Below, one piece after another: positions 24,494-32,549 of a DNA stretch of 32,549 nt. The DNA is taken from positions 1-32,549 of the forward strand of contig JBFMGQ010000034.1 in the NCBI GenBank assembly GCA_040752515.1, given 5' to 3'. This DNA comes from Tenuifilum sp040752515 (lineage in GTDB: Bacteria; Bacteroidota; Bacteroidia; Bacteroidales; Tenuifilaceae). The notes below the pieces were generated by a model, which saw only the letters and a program-made list of their open reading frames with translations, did not search any database and was not told the origin of the DNA. Position 1 is the first letter of the stretch, and the number at the start of each line of letters is the position of its first letter. Position numbers and translations under genes: made by a program.

Positions 24494-27400
24494 ATGCGCC
24501 TTACTTTTTTTACTTGCTTTATAATCTCATCGTTTGTGTCGTTCGCACAGCGATACAACATTGAAATCATTGGGTTAAAAAATGGGCTGCTTCATTCACT
24601 GGTAACCGGGATAGATCAGGATAAACAGGGCCGGGTATGGTTATCGACCGGTGGAGGATTATGCAGTTATAATGGTTTTGAGTTTATGTATCTTACTACA
24701 AAGGATGGCCTTAACTATACTCGCCTTACCGATGTTGCTGCCGATAATGAAGGGAATATTTGGACGGGCTCGTCGTTGGGTTTGAATTTGATAAGGGGAA
24801 ATCAAATTTTATCTATTTCAAGGGATACTATTGGCGAGGTTGTTGCGCTTGGTAAATCAAACATAGGGGTATGGGTTTTAAGCAATAAGGGTATTTTTAA
24901 AGTAGGCTACAACAAGGGTGAAATTGAAACAAAGCAATACAAACTTCCTGTTAACCTTAATGTTGCCATAGGTCAAATTTTTCAAGATCGCCCTTTAACC
25001 GACTTTATATTCCAATCAAGTTCCAATGGAGTTTATGTTGGATACAAAGGGAATCTTTACAAACTTGGCGAAAACGCTTTTTTACCAATAAGTTTTGAAC
25101 CATCGGTTTTTGTAAATTCATGCAATGAGAATGAAAACGGCGATATACTTGTTGGAACCAGTAATGGTTTTTTTAGGATAATTGGCGGTAAACCTGAAAG
25201 AGTAAATCATTCTAATACCAATAAAATTGACATCTACCGGTTTGTTTGTATTGGGAGTAAGGTTTGGGCTATTGGCAAGGCAATCGGTTCCGATGAGGTG
25301 TCAATTCATGCCTTTGATCTTGATAACAATACTTTCTACCGCTCAATAGGAATTAGCAATGGCCTGCCCGATATTCCCTCGAAACTTTTTGTTGATCATG
25401 AGCAGAATATCTGGATTTTGACCAACAATGGTATTGCAATTCTAAAAGGCGAAGCATTTACTTGTTTAAATACTTCCGATGGTTTAATTGGCAATAAGAT
25501 TTGGGGGCTTTGCCGGGCAAGTAACGGCAATCTTTGGGTAGGTACTATTGGTGAGGGGCTAACAGTAATGACTCCCCATAGAGTATATCGATATTCAACT
25601 AAAAATGGCCTTCCCGATAACTATGTGGGTAAAATCTTTGAATCGTCGGCAGGGAGAATTTATATTGGCACCAGTAATGCAGGATTAAACCTTGCAACTT
25701 ATGCCGGCGTAAGTTCCGGTTACTCCTTTAGGCGATTGCCATTACTCCCAAACGATAAAGTAAGAATTGACGATATATTGGAGGATCAGGAGAATAGAAT
25801 TTGGGTTGCCACCACCAAGGGTTTATTTTATGCGAGCGATGGCATTCATTTTCATCACTTCCCGCTCTTTGATAACGATACTGGCGGGGTTTATATTCAA
25901 AAAATTCATATCGATACCTTAAGGAATCGAATGTGGGTAGGCACCCGTTACAATGGGGTTTACTATATTACTAATGGTAAAGCCTTTCGGTTTTCCGAAA
26001 TCGATAAAAACTCCGAGATATCAACCCTTGCTGAAGATTTCAATGGGAACTTATGGTTTGGTACTCGGAATAGCGGGGTATTCTTTTATGACGGCACTAA
26101 TACAAGGCAGATAAAGGAGACCGATGGTATTTCATCGAATCTGATTTATGTTCTTTATGCCGATACCGATTACCTCTGGATTGGAACCAATTTAGGATTG
26201 GATAGATTGAGTCTTTCCGAGTATAGTAAAGGCAAAATCAATTTAAGGCATTATGGTTCCAGCGAGGGCTTGCCCGATTTGGAAATCAACCTAAATGGTG
26301 TTATTACCGACGGTGAGGATGGTTTTTGGATAGCCACTAACGGGGGACTTGCCCATTACCAAAAATCATACGATAATATCAATAGCATTCCCCCTAAGGT
26401 TAGCATTACCAGTATACTTTTACGCTCACAGCAAACCAATTGGGCCGATTATACCAACGAAATCGATGAATTGACTGGGCTCCCAATTCGCATAAGGTTA
26501 GGGTATAAGCAAAATCATATAACGTTCGAGTTTGCTGGTATTAGCTTTAAAAGCCCTCAAGGAGTTAGGTATGCATGGTTTTTAGAAGGGCTGGATAACA
26601 ACTGGGTTGAAAGTAGAAACCGACAGGCGGTTTTTAGCAACCTTAAGCCTGGAACAACTTACCGGTTTCACCTGAAAGCAGCCAACAGCGATGGTGTTTG
26701 GTCGAACGAAGTGGTGTCGATGCCAATTTATATTGCGCCACCATTCTGGGTTACATGGTGGTTCAAGCTTATAGCTGCAATTGTGTTGGGAGTTCTAATT
26801 TACTGGTACGTAAACAGCCGAATTCAATTCCTAAAAGAACGGCAGGAGGAACTTGAAGCCATGGTTGAGCAACGTACCGTTGAGCTTAGGGAGCAACTCG
26901 ACATAGTTGATGATAAAAATAGACAGATCATGGACAGCATAATGTATGCAAAATTCCTGCAAGGATCCATGCTGCCCAGTATCGATGAGTTTAAATACCA
27001 TTTTAACGATGCTTTCATTTTTTATCGGCCCAAGGACTTTGTGAGTGGCGATTTTTATTGGTTTAGCCATCACAAGAATATATCAGTGTTTGCTATTGCC
27101 GATTGCACTGGGCACGGTGTTCCCGGGGCCATTGTTAGTGTAATCTGTGAGAATGCTTTAAGAAATGCGGTTAGGGAATGTAACTATTCAAACCCGGCAC
27201 AAATACTTTCCATTACCAATGAGCATGTGGTGGAATTCTTCACCAAATCGCAAAAAAGTATTCACGATGGCATGGAGATAGCTTTAGGTATTTTCAATCA
27301 CGATACCCTGGAATTAGATTTTTGCGGAGCCAAAATGCCCTTATACTATACCTGTAATGGCGAGGTAGTTAAGTTAAAACCCGATATTTACCGGATTGGC

Positions 27401-27667
27401 TGGGATGTTGAAAAGGTTGTTTATAGTAATCAGCGAGTTAAACTCAATAACGATGATTTGATTTTTGCTTTTACTGATGGGTTTTGCGATCAATTTGGGG
27501 CGGAGAATGGCCAAAAGTTTTCCTCGGCACGTTTAAAAAATTTACTACTGGAAAATAGTCAACAATCCCATGCTTACATTCAGCAGTTGCTTGCCATTAC
27601 ATTTGATAAATGGCGAGGTTTTAATGAGCAAACCGACGACGTTTTGGTTATGGGCATTAGGGTTTAA
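24494..27667 (+). CDS. Propeller sensor with SpoIIE-type PP2C phosphatase output
   Basis: A membrane signalling protein of 1057 residues. From the ATG at 24494 it has a signal peptide (MRLTFFTCFIISSFVSFAQ); a TTG at 24473 would add seven residues. A long periplasmic region follows, with two-component-regulator propeller repeats recurring as IWxxTxxG or LWxGT (DNEGNIWTGSSLGLN, NGNLWVGTIGEGL, ENRIWVATTKGL, FNGNLWFGTRNSG), then a Y_Y_Y domain, a membrane segment (about 745-770), a coiled coil, and a SpoIIE/PP2C phosphatase with metal-binding motifs SGDF (D853), DCTGHGVPGA (D870), TDG (D995) and a terminal DD (1048-1049). Such phosphatases usually act on an anti-sigma-antagonist (RsbV-like) partner; none is encoded here. 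It starts about 120 bp from divergent mnmA and lies 67 bp before the RND pump gene, so co-transcription is possible. The signal sensed is unknown. Confidence 0.88.
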   Translation: MRLTFFTCFIISSFVSFAQRYNIEIIGLKNGLLHSLVTGIDQDKQGRVWLSTGGGLCSYNGFEFMYLTTKDGLNYTRLTDVAADNEGNIWTGSSLGLNLIRGNQILSISRDTIGEVVALGKSNIGVWVLSNKGIFKVGYNKGEIETKQYKLPVNLNVAIGQIFQDRPLTDFIFQSSSNGVYVGYKGNLYKLGENAFLPISFEPSVFVNSCNENENGDILVGTSNGFFRIIGGKPERVNHSNTNKIDIYRFVCIGSKVWAIGKAIGSDEVSIHAFDLDNNTFYRSIGISNGLPDIPSKLFVDHEQNIWILTNNGIAILKGEAFTCLNTSDGLIGNKIWGLCRASNGNLWVGTIGEGLTVMTPHRVYRYSTKNGLPDNYVGKIFESSAGRIYIGTSNAGLNLATYAGVSSGYSFRRLPLLPNDKVRIDDILEDQENRIWVATTKGLFYASDGIHFHHFPLFDNDTGGVYIQKIHIDTLRNRMWVGTRYNGVYYITNGKAFRFSEIDKNSEISTLAEDFNGNLWFGTRNSGVFFYDGTNTRQIKETDGISSNLIYVLYADTDYLWIGTNLGLDRLSLSEYSKGKINLRHYGSSEGLPDLEINLNGVITDGEDGFWIATNGGLAHYQKSYDNINSIPPKVSITSILLRSQQTNWADYTNEIDELTGLPIRIRLGYKQNHITFEFAGISFKSPQGVRYAWFLEGLDNNWVESRNRQAVFSNLKPGTTYRFHLKAANSDGVWSNEVVSMPIYIAPPFWVTWWFKLIAAIVLGVLIYWYVNSRIQFLKERQEELEAMVEQRTVELREQLDIVDDKNRQIMDSIMYAKFLQGSMLPSIDEFKYHFNDAFIFYRPKDFVSGDFYWFSHHKNISVFAIADCTGHGVPGAIVSVICENALRNAVRECNYSNPAQILSITNEHVVEFFTKSQKSIHDGMEIALGIFNHDTLELDFCGAKMPLYYTCNGEVVKLKPDIYRIGWDVEKVVYSNQRVKLNNDDLIFAFTDGFCDQFGAENGQKFSSARLKNLLLENSQQSHAYIQQLLAITFDKWRGFNEQTDDVLVMGIRV

Positions 27668-27734
27668 GGAGTGCTATACTAAACCATTTCGAATATTATA
27701 TTGTTATATGTATATGTGTTAATATCAATTCAAG

Positions 27735-30700
27735 ATGATTGACCGAGTTATACGCTTTAGCATAGGAAGCAAGCTAATCATAATCTTGCTCACATTAACT
27801 ATTGCACTATTTGGTGTATATGCAATAACACAAATCCCTGTAGGTGCCGTTCCCGATATAACCAACAATCAGGTTCAGGTAATAACCACCAGCCGAAACC
27901 TTTCAACCCAAGATGTGGAGCAATTCATAACTTACCCGGTTGAGTTAGAAATGTCGAATCTACCGGGAGTAAAGGAAATTCGATCGATTTCTAAATTTGG
28001 TTTATCGGTGGTAACCATTGTATTCAACGATAACTTAGGAACCTACCTTCCTCGCCAGCTCATAGCCGAAAAGCTAAAAGCTGCTACCGCTAATATTCCG
28101 CAGGGTTTTGGAGAACCCGATATGGGGCCAATTTCAACCGGGTTGGGAGAAATTTACCAGTATGTGCTTGATGTAAAACCCGGTTACGAAAGTAAGTACA
28201 CCAGCACCGATTTGCGAACCATACAGGATTGGTTTGTAAAACGTCAACTATCTGGTATACCCGGGGTTGTGGAAGTGAACACATGGGGTGGTTACCTAAA
28301 ACAATACGAGGTAGCTGTTGATCAGCAAAAGTTAGCCCAGTATGGAGTATCAATTATCGATATTCTTAATGCCTTGGAACAGAATAATGGCGTAGCAGGC
28401 GGAGCATATATTGAACGTGAAAACCAAAGTTTCTTTGTACGGGGCGAGGGCTTACTAAAATCAATTGCAGATATTGAAAAGATTCCTATTTCCACATCTA
28501 ATGGTATTTCGGTGCATATTGCCGATGTGGCAAAGGTTAGGGAAGGACATGCCAATAGGTTTGGCGCTATCACTGCCAATGGTCAAGGCGAAAAGGTAAT
28601 GGGGCAAATAATGATGCTTAAAAACGCTAACTCAAACAAGGTTATTGAAGCGGTTAAGCAACGTGTTGCCGAGGTTCAAAAGCATTTACCCGAAGGGGTT
28701 TACATTAACCCCATAGTTGAACGTAGCGAGTTAATATCAAAAACCACGAATACTATTCTGGAAAACCTGATATTTGGCTCTTTGATAGTTTTTCTGGTAG
28801 TATTGCTTGTTCTTGGCAACTTGAGGGCAGCCCTGGTGATTTCGTCCCTTATTCCACTGGCATTGCTATTTACCATCTCGGCAATGTATATTTTTGGAAT
28901 AGATGCTAACCTTATGAGCTTGGGTGCGCTTGACTTTGGTATTATAATCGATGGCGCGGTAATTATTATCGAATTTATTGTTTTAAAGCTAACACTGAAA
29001 TCCGATGAAATTTCAAAAACTGGCAGGCAGGAGCGGAGGCAAATATTCGATGCGATATCGTTCGAAGGCGCATCAAAAATGATGAATTCTGCCGTATTTG
29101 GACAAATCATAATCCTTATAGTTTTTATTCCAATCCTTTCACTTGCGGGAGTGGAGGGTAAAATGTTTAGGCCAATGGCCTTATCGTTTAGCTTTGCACT
29201 GCTTGGCGCCATGTTTTTTGGCTTTACTTGGTTACCGGTAGCCGCATCACTTTTTTTACGTCCGCAAAAAAAGAATTGGGCTGTTTCCCATTGGATTATG
29301 AAGTTTATGCATACATCGTATAGGCCAGTAATTGAATGGGCCTATAATCATAAACGATGGGTATTGGGCTTATCGTTTTTCATGTTGCTTTTCTCGGGGT
29401 GGGTTTTCACTCGCTTAGGCGCTGAGTTTGTCCCTACGCTCGATGAGGGTGATTTTGTTATCCAACCTGTTCTTAAAACCGGAACATCACTTACCCGCAC
29501 CACGGAGTTGACCACCATGATGGAAAAAATCCTTATGGAGAAATTCCCCGAAGTCGATAAGATTGTTAGCCGAATTGGTGCGGCAGAAGTCCCTACTGAC
29601 CCCATGTCGATGGAGGAAATAGATATGATTATTAAGCTCAAACCCAAAAAGGATTGGGTTAGCGCTAAGAGCAAGGAAGAGCTTGCGGCTAAGTTCAAGG
29701 AAGCCCTTTCCGTAATCCCTAATGTGGAATATGAGTTTACTCAACCCATTGAGATGCGCTTTAACGAATTGATTACGGGCGTAAGAGCCGATTTGGCGAT
29801 TAAAATATTCGGTGAGGATTTAGAGGTGTTGAATGCCAAGGCCATTGAAGTTAAGAAGTTAATTGATGGTGTGCCAGGAGCAGCCGATATTATTATGGAA
29901 AAAACGGCAGGCTTACCGCAAATCAGCATAAAATACAATCGCGAGCGACTATCGGTTTATGGGATATCGGTTGATGAGCTAAATAGGTTGGTTTCGGCAG
30001 CATTTGCCGGAACAACTGCCGGAAATATCTTTGAAGGCGAAAAACGTTTCGACCTAGTGGTTCGTTTAGCCGACTATTACCGCCATAATATTGATAATGT
30101 TAAGAATCTTTTAGTTACTGTTCCCGGAGGAGGAATGGTACCTTTGAGCGAACTGGCCCAAGTTGAATACACCAAGGGCCCTGCAAAAATTTCGCGCGAT
30201 AACACCCATCGCAGGGTAGTAGTTAGCGTTAATGTGCGCAATCGCGATTTGGAATCGGTGGTTAAGGATATTCAAAAAATTCTCGATAGCAAGCTTAAAT
30301 TACCTGCCGGGTATTACATAGAATATGGTGGGCAGTTCGAGAATTTACGAAATGCCCGCAACCGATTACTAGTGGCAGTGCCAGTAGCATTAGCCCTTAT
30401 TTTTATATTTCTACATTTTGCGTTTCATTCCTTCAGAGATGCCATATTGGTATATACCGCAGTTCCACTATCGGTAATCGGTGGAATACTGATGTTATGG
30501 TTTAGAGGTATGCCATTTAGCATATCGGCTGCAGTGGGCTTCATCGCCCTTTTTGGTGTGGCTGTTCTTAATGGCATTGTGCTAATTGAGCATTTAAAGG
30601 AACTCCAGGAAGAGGGTGTCAATAACCTTAAAGAACGCATAATGAGGGCAACTCGCGATAGGTTAAGACCGGTATTGCTCACTGCATCGGCTGCTGCAAT

Positions 30701-30884
30701 GGGATTTTTGCCCATGGCCATATCCTCATCGGCCGGTGCAGAGGTGCAACGCCCGCTTGCCTCGGTGGTCATTGGTGGGCTAATCACATCTACCTTGCTT
30801 ACCATGGTTGCCCTTCCGCTGCTTTATGCAGTATTCGAAAACTTTGAGGGAATAAAATTTTGGACTTTTAAACGTAAAGGATGA
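27735..30884 (+). CDS. czcA: Heavy-metal efflux RND transporter, CzcA family
   Basis: The inner-membrane, proton-driven pump of a tripartite metal efflux system. The 1049 residues have the normal HME-RND length without the fused TolC domain seen in some Bacteroidota. The N-terminal membrane helix is followed by IPVGAVPDITNNQVQV, and the porter region contains RLGAEFVPTLDEGDFV and RIGAAEVPTDPM. In the fourth membrane helix DFGIIIDGAVIIIE (400-413) gives D400, D406 and E413, the same spacing as the proton-relay residues of CzcA. The C-terminal half has the second helix bundle (FIALFGVAVLNGIVLIEHL). The metal (Co/Zn/Cd, Ni, or Cu/Ag) cannot be decided here. The adaptor gene follows 34 bp on; no outer-membrane channel gene is present. 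Confidence 0.93.
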   Translation: MIDRVIRFSIGSKLIIILLTLTIALFGVYAITQIPVGAVPDITNNQVQVITTSRNLSTQDVEQFITYPVELEMSNLPGVKEIRSISKFGLSVVTIVFNDNLGTYLPRQLIAEKLKAATANIPQGFGEPDMGPISTGLGEIYQYVLDVKPGYESKYTSTDLRTIQDWFVKRQLSGIPGVVEVNTWGGYLKQYEVAVDQQKLAQYGVSIIDILNALEQNNGVAGGAYIERENQSFFVRGEGLLKSIADIEKIPISTSNGISVHIADVAKVREGHANRFGAITANGQGEKVMGQIMMLKNANSNKVIEAVKQRVAEVQKHLPEGVYINPIVERSELISKTTNTILENLIFGSLIVFLVVLLVLGNLRAALVISSLIPLALLFTISAMYIFGIDANLMSLGALDFGIIIDGAVIIIEFIVLKLTLKSDEISKTGRQERRQIFDAISFEGASKMMNSAVFGQIIILIVFIPILSLAGVEGKMFRPMALSFSFALLGAMFFGFTWLPVAASLFLRPQKKNWAVSHWIMKFMHTSYRPVIEWAYNHKRWVLGLSFFMLLFSGWVFTRLGAEFVPTLDEGDFVIQPVLKTGTSLTRTTELTTMMEKILMEKFPEVDKIVSRIGAAEVPTDPMSMEEIDMIIKLKPKKDWVSAKSKEELAAKFKEALSVIPNVEYEFTQPIEMRFNELITGVRADLAIKIFGEDLEVLNAKAIEVKKLIDGVPGAADIIMEKTAGLPQISIKYNRERLSVYGISVDELNRLVSAAFAGTTAGNIFEGEKRFDLVVRLADYYRHNIDNVKNLLVTVPGGGMVPLSELAQVEYTKGPAKISRDNTHRRVVVSVNVRNRDLESVVKDIQKILDSKLKLPAGYYIEYGGQFENLRNARNRLLVAVPVALALIFIFLHFAFHSFRDAILVYTAVPLSVIGGILMLWFRGMPFSISAAVGFIALFGVAVLNGIVLIEHLKELQEEGVNNLKERIMRATRDRLRPVLLTASAAAMGFLPMAISSSAGAEVQRPLASVVIGGLITSTLLTMVALPLLYAVFENFEGIKFWTFKRKG

Positions 30885-30918
30885 TTAGGTTTTGTTAAAC
30901 ATAGATTCAATTTATAGT

Positions 30919-32037
30919 ATGAAGAAAATTTGTTCTATTTCGATAATCCTAGTTGCAGCTGCACTGGCATCATGTTCTACAAAAAACAATCGTAGCAACG
31001 AAAATCAAATTCCCGATAGTTTGATTGTGGTGTCAGTTGAACAATTTAAGGCAATGGATATGGCCATTGGAAATCCAGCAAAGCTGAAATTTGCCAACGA
31101 TATAGCTGTTCAGGGGGTTATTGAACCAAGTCCCAATGCTAAAGCTTACATAACATCGCCCATTGGTGGAGTAATAAAAACGATAAAAGTTACACCCTCG
31201 TCACCAGTAAAAAGGGGGCAAGTGCTTATAGTTATTGAAGGGCCAGAGGTTATGAATGCGCAAACGGCTTTTGTAGAGACATTCAATCAGCATTTGGTGG
31301 CCAAGTCGAACTATGAGCGCTTAGCTCAGTTGGCTCAAAACGGAATAACTTCGCAAAGGGAACTCATACAAGCCGAAGGCGAGTACCGCATACTTGATGC
31401 TAAATTGCATTCCTATAAAATTTTGCTTACTCGAATTGGATTAAACCCTGATGTTATTCTTAAAGGTGACTTTTCGGGCGAGGCCTATCTTGTCTCACCA
31501 ATCGAGGGTATAGTTTCTAGAATTGAAACAGCAATTGGTAAACCCGTAACAACCGATGAACCGGTTGCCGAGGTAATTGATCCCAAAAACCTTTTGTTAA
31601 AGTTTTATGTGTTCATGAACCAAGTGAATTTGGTAAAACCTGGCCAAAAAGTTGAAATTGTTTTACCCGGAAGTAGCAATGCCATTTATGGAAATGTAAT
31701 TTCAGTAGGGCTTGATGCAAATACTGAGAATAAAGCAGTTGAGTGTTTTGCATCACTCGGTCAAACATCAAATACTGTTTTGATAAGTGGTATTAGGGTT
31801 TCGGCTAAGGTGATTACCGATTTTTTCGATGCTTGGGCATTGCCCAGAACAGCTGTGCATGAAATAGATAACGACCATATTGTTTATGTATTGGACAAAA
31901 GCGATTCGCTTTGCTTCCGATTTGAAAAAGTCCCTATACAGGTAGGGTTAGTTCAGGACACCATTGTTCAAATATTTGACTCAACACTAACCAATGTGCT
32001 TTTGAGAGGCGGATACGAGCTTACTATTGAGCAGTAA
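30919..32037 (+). CDS. czcB: RND efflux periplasmic adaptor lipoprotein (CusB/CzcB type)
   Basis: The membrane-fusion partner of the CzcA-type pump. From the ATG at 30919 it has 372 residues with lipobox ALASC (Cys 19); a TTG at 30892 would add nine residues before a normal signal peptide. The order is a biotinyl-lipoyl half-motif (ITSPIGGVIKTIKVTPSSPV, then KRGQVLIVIEGPEV), a short helical hairpin (about 115-170), the second lipoyl half (YLVSPIEGIVSRIETAIGKP), a beta-barrel domain (LLLKFYVFMNQVNLVKPGQK) and a membrane-proximal C-terminus (RTAVHEIDNDHIVYV). No long metal-binding N-terminal extension is seen. It lies 34 bp after the pump gene and 51 bp before the small His-rich gene, so the three are probably one transcript. 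Confidence 0.9.
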   Translation: MKKICSISIILVAAALASCSTKNNRSNENQIPDSLIVVSVEQFKAMDMAIGNPAKLKFANDIAVQGVIEPSPNAKAYITSPIGGVIKTIKVTPSSPVKRGQVLIVIEGPEVMNAQTAFVETFNQHLVAKSNYERLAQLAQNGITSQRELIQAEGEYRILDAKLHSYKILLTRIGLNPDVILKGDFSGEAYLVSPIEGIVSRIETAIGKPVTTDEPVAEVIDPKNLLLKFYVFMNQVNLVKPGQKVEIVLPGSSNAIYGNVISVGLDANTENKAVECFASLGQTSNTVLISGIRVSAKVITDFFDAWALPRTAVHEIDNDHIVYVLDKSDSLCFRFEKVPIQVGLVQDTIVQIFDSTLTNVLLRGGYELTIEQ

Positions 32038-32088
32038 CTTTAAACAATTTGCGTTTTTGTTGGTTTAAAAGGAAATTTTTTCAATATC

Positions 32089-32412
32089 ATGAAAAAGGTT
32101 AGGGCTTTACTTTCATTTAATTTTTTAGTCCTTTTCATATTACCGCTCGTATCAAAGGTGCTCGATGCCTATTTTCATCATCACCACCATGAAATTGAGC
32201 ACGTTAACCAAGCAGCAAATCTAACCCAACAACACCCCAAGTGTTTAATTTTTCAGTATGAACTGGTTGTTTTTGAGCCCCAAACCACAATTCCTAAAAC
32301 TGAGGCTTATTTTAATACTATCACAAGAATATCGGTTTTAGTAATTTCCAATTTTTATACTGACAACCTTGATATAAAGAATCCGCGAGCGCCACCATTT
32401 TGTAAAACCTAA
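32089..32412 (+). CDS. Small His-rich membrane or exported protein of the metal-efflux operon
   Basis: A 107-residue protein I cannot assign to a named family. It has an N-terminal hydrophobic segment (about 6-24, signal peptide or membrane anchor), a cluster of five His at 30-34 followed by EIEH (His 38), then HPKC (49-52) and Cys 105. A second, weaker hydrophobic stretch lies near 80-90. It ends NPRAPPFCKT. From memory, small proteins with His clusters and a C-terminal Arg-Ala/Gly-Pro-Pro tail are found beside metal RND pumps in Bacteroidota, which would fit its place after the adaptor gene. The His and Cys residues suggest binding of a transition metal in the periplasm, as a sensor, buffer or chaperone. 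ATG start, no in-frame alternative. The gene looks complete. Confidence 0.72.
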   Translation: MKKVRALLSFNFLVLFILPLVSKVLDAYFHHHHHEIEHVNQAANLTQQHPKCLIFQYELVVFEPQTTIPKTEAYFNTITRISVLVISNFYTDNLDIKNPRAPPFCKT

Positions 32413-32442
32413 ATCACTTTTTATCACTATTGTCCGACTAAA

Positions 32443-32476
32443 ATGCAAATATTGGGTCTTACGCCAATAAATGCAT
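32443..32476. repeat. Imperfect inverted repeat downstream of the metal-efflux genes
   Basis: ATGCAAATATTGG (32443-32455) and CCAATAAATGCAT (32464-32476) pair at 11 of 13 positions around an eight-base spacer. There is no T-tract after it, so it is a poor terminator. It might be an operator for a gene beginning past the window edge. I see no gene in 32413-32549. Confidence 0.4.
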
Positions 32477-32549
32477 GATAATCAGATATTAAAATTCATT
32501 ACTAAAAAGAGACCTCCCCCCTCAAAACAATAGTTGAAGTTGTCCCTTT

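Noticed and set aside
28700..29212. A 170-codon open frame antisense to the RND pump
   Set aside because: It lies wholly within the strongly supported czcA frame; its Ile/Ser/Ala-rich composition is what a reversed membrane-protein gene gives.
30425..30805. A 126-codon open frame antisense to the end of the RND pump
   Set aside because: Also a mirror of a membrane-helix region of czcA, with no recognisable protein features.
1..32549. CRISPR arrays, insertion sequences, tRNAs, integrases
   Set aside because: I looked for repeated spacer-like units, transposase or integrase frames, and tRNA cloverleaf sequences and found none.

Overview
The window is an AT-rich stretch of a Bacteroidota chromosome. 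The signs are a SusC/SusD pair, lipoproteins with the acidic tail that marks Bacteroidota surface export, a promoter of the TTTG-N19-TAnnTTTG type, few Shine-Dalgarno sequences, and a periplasmic-propeller regulator. The genus cannot be told from the sequence alone; a member of the Bacteroidales or a near relative would fit.

Layout. Bases 1-110 are the end of an rRNA operon (5S rRNA, + strand), closed by a strong hairpin terminator and then a bidirectional one. From 19866 down to 220 runs one long minus-strand operon of nine genes: susC, susD, a LamG-domain surface lipoprotein, two GH144-type enzymes, a large discoidin/alpha-barrel protein, a GPH-family sugar symporter, a GH35 enzyme and a 1113-residue GH94 phosphorylase. 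A 432-bp gap holding a perfect 9-bp palindrome separates it from a membrane-spanning propeller/LuxR-HTH regulator (20299-23136), which has its own well-formed promoter. Upstream of that is mnmA, a housekeeping tRNA-thiolation gene. On the + strand from 24494 are a propeller sensor with a SpoIIE phosphatase output, a CzcA-type heavy-metal RND pump, its lipoprotein adaptor, and a small His-rich membrane protein.

How the genes work together. The operon reads as a polysaccharide utilization locus for beta-1,2-glucan (linear or cyclic, including bacterial osmoregulated glucans). GH144 is the bacterial endo-beta-1,2-glucanase/sophorohydrolase family, and the GH94 protein has the length of 1,2-beta-oligoglucan phosphorylase rather than of cellobiose phosphorylase. 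One GH144 enzyme carries a surface-export-like tail and the other does not. This suggests cleavage at the surface, SusCD import, further trimming in the periplasm, and proton- or sodium-coupled uptake across the inner membrane. The last two enzymes, GH35 and GH94, have no signal peptides and overlap by an ATGA, so the final step should be cytoplasmic and phosphorolytic, giving glucose 1-phosphate. The GH35 may be a beta-1,2-glucosyltransferase that disproportionates short oligosaccharides, making the pair a beta-1,2 counterpart of MalQ/MalP. No GH3 beta-glucosidase is present. The 1062-residue discoidin/barrel protein cannot be assigned to a family by eye and is the best candidate here for an undescribed enzyme.

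The substrate assignment rests on family recognition by eye, not on a database search.
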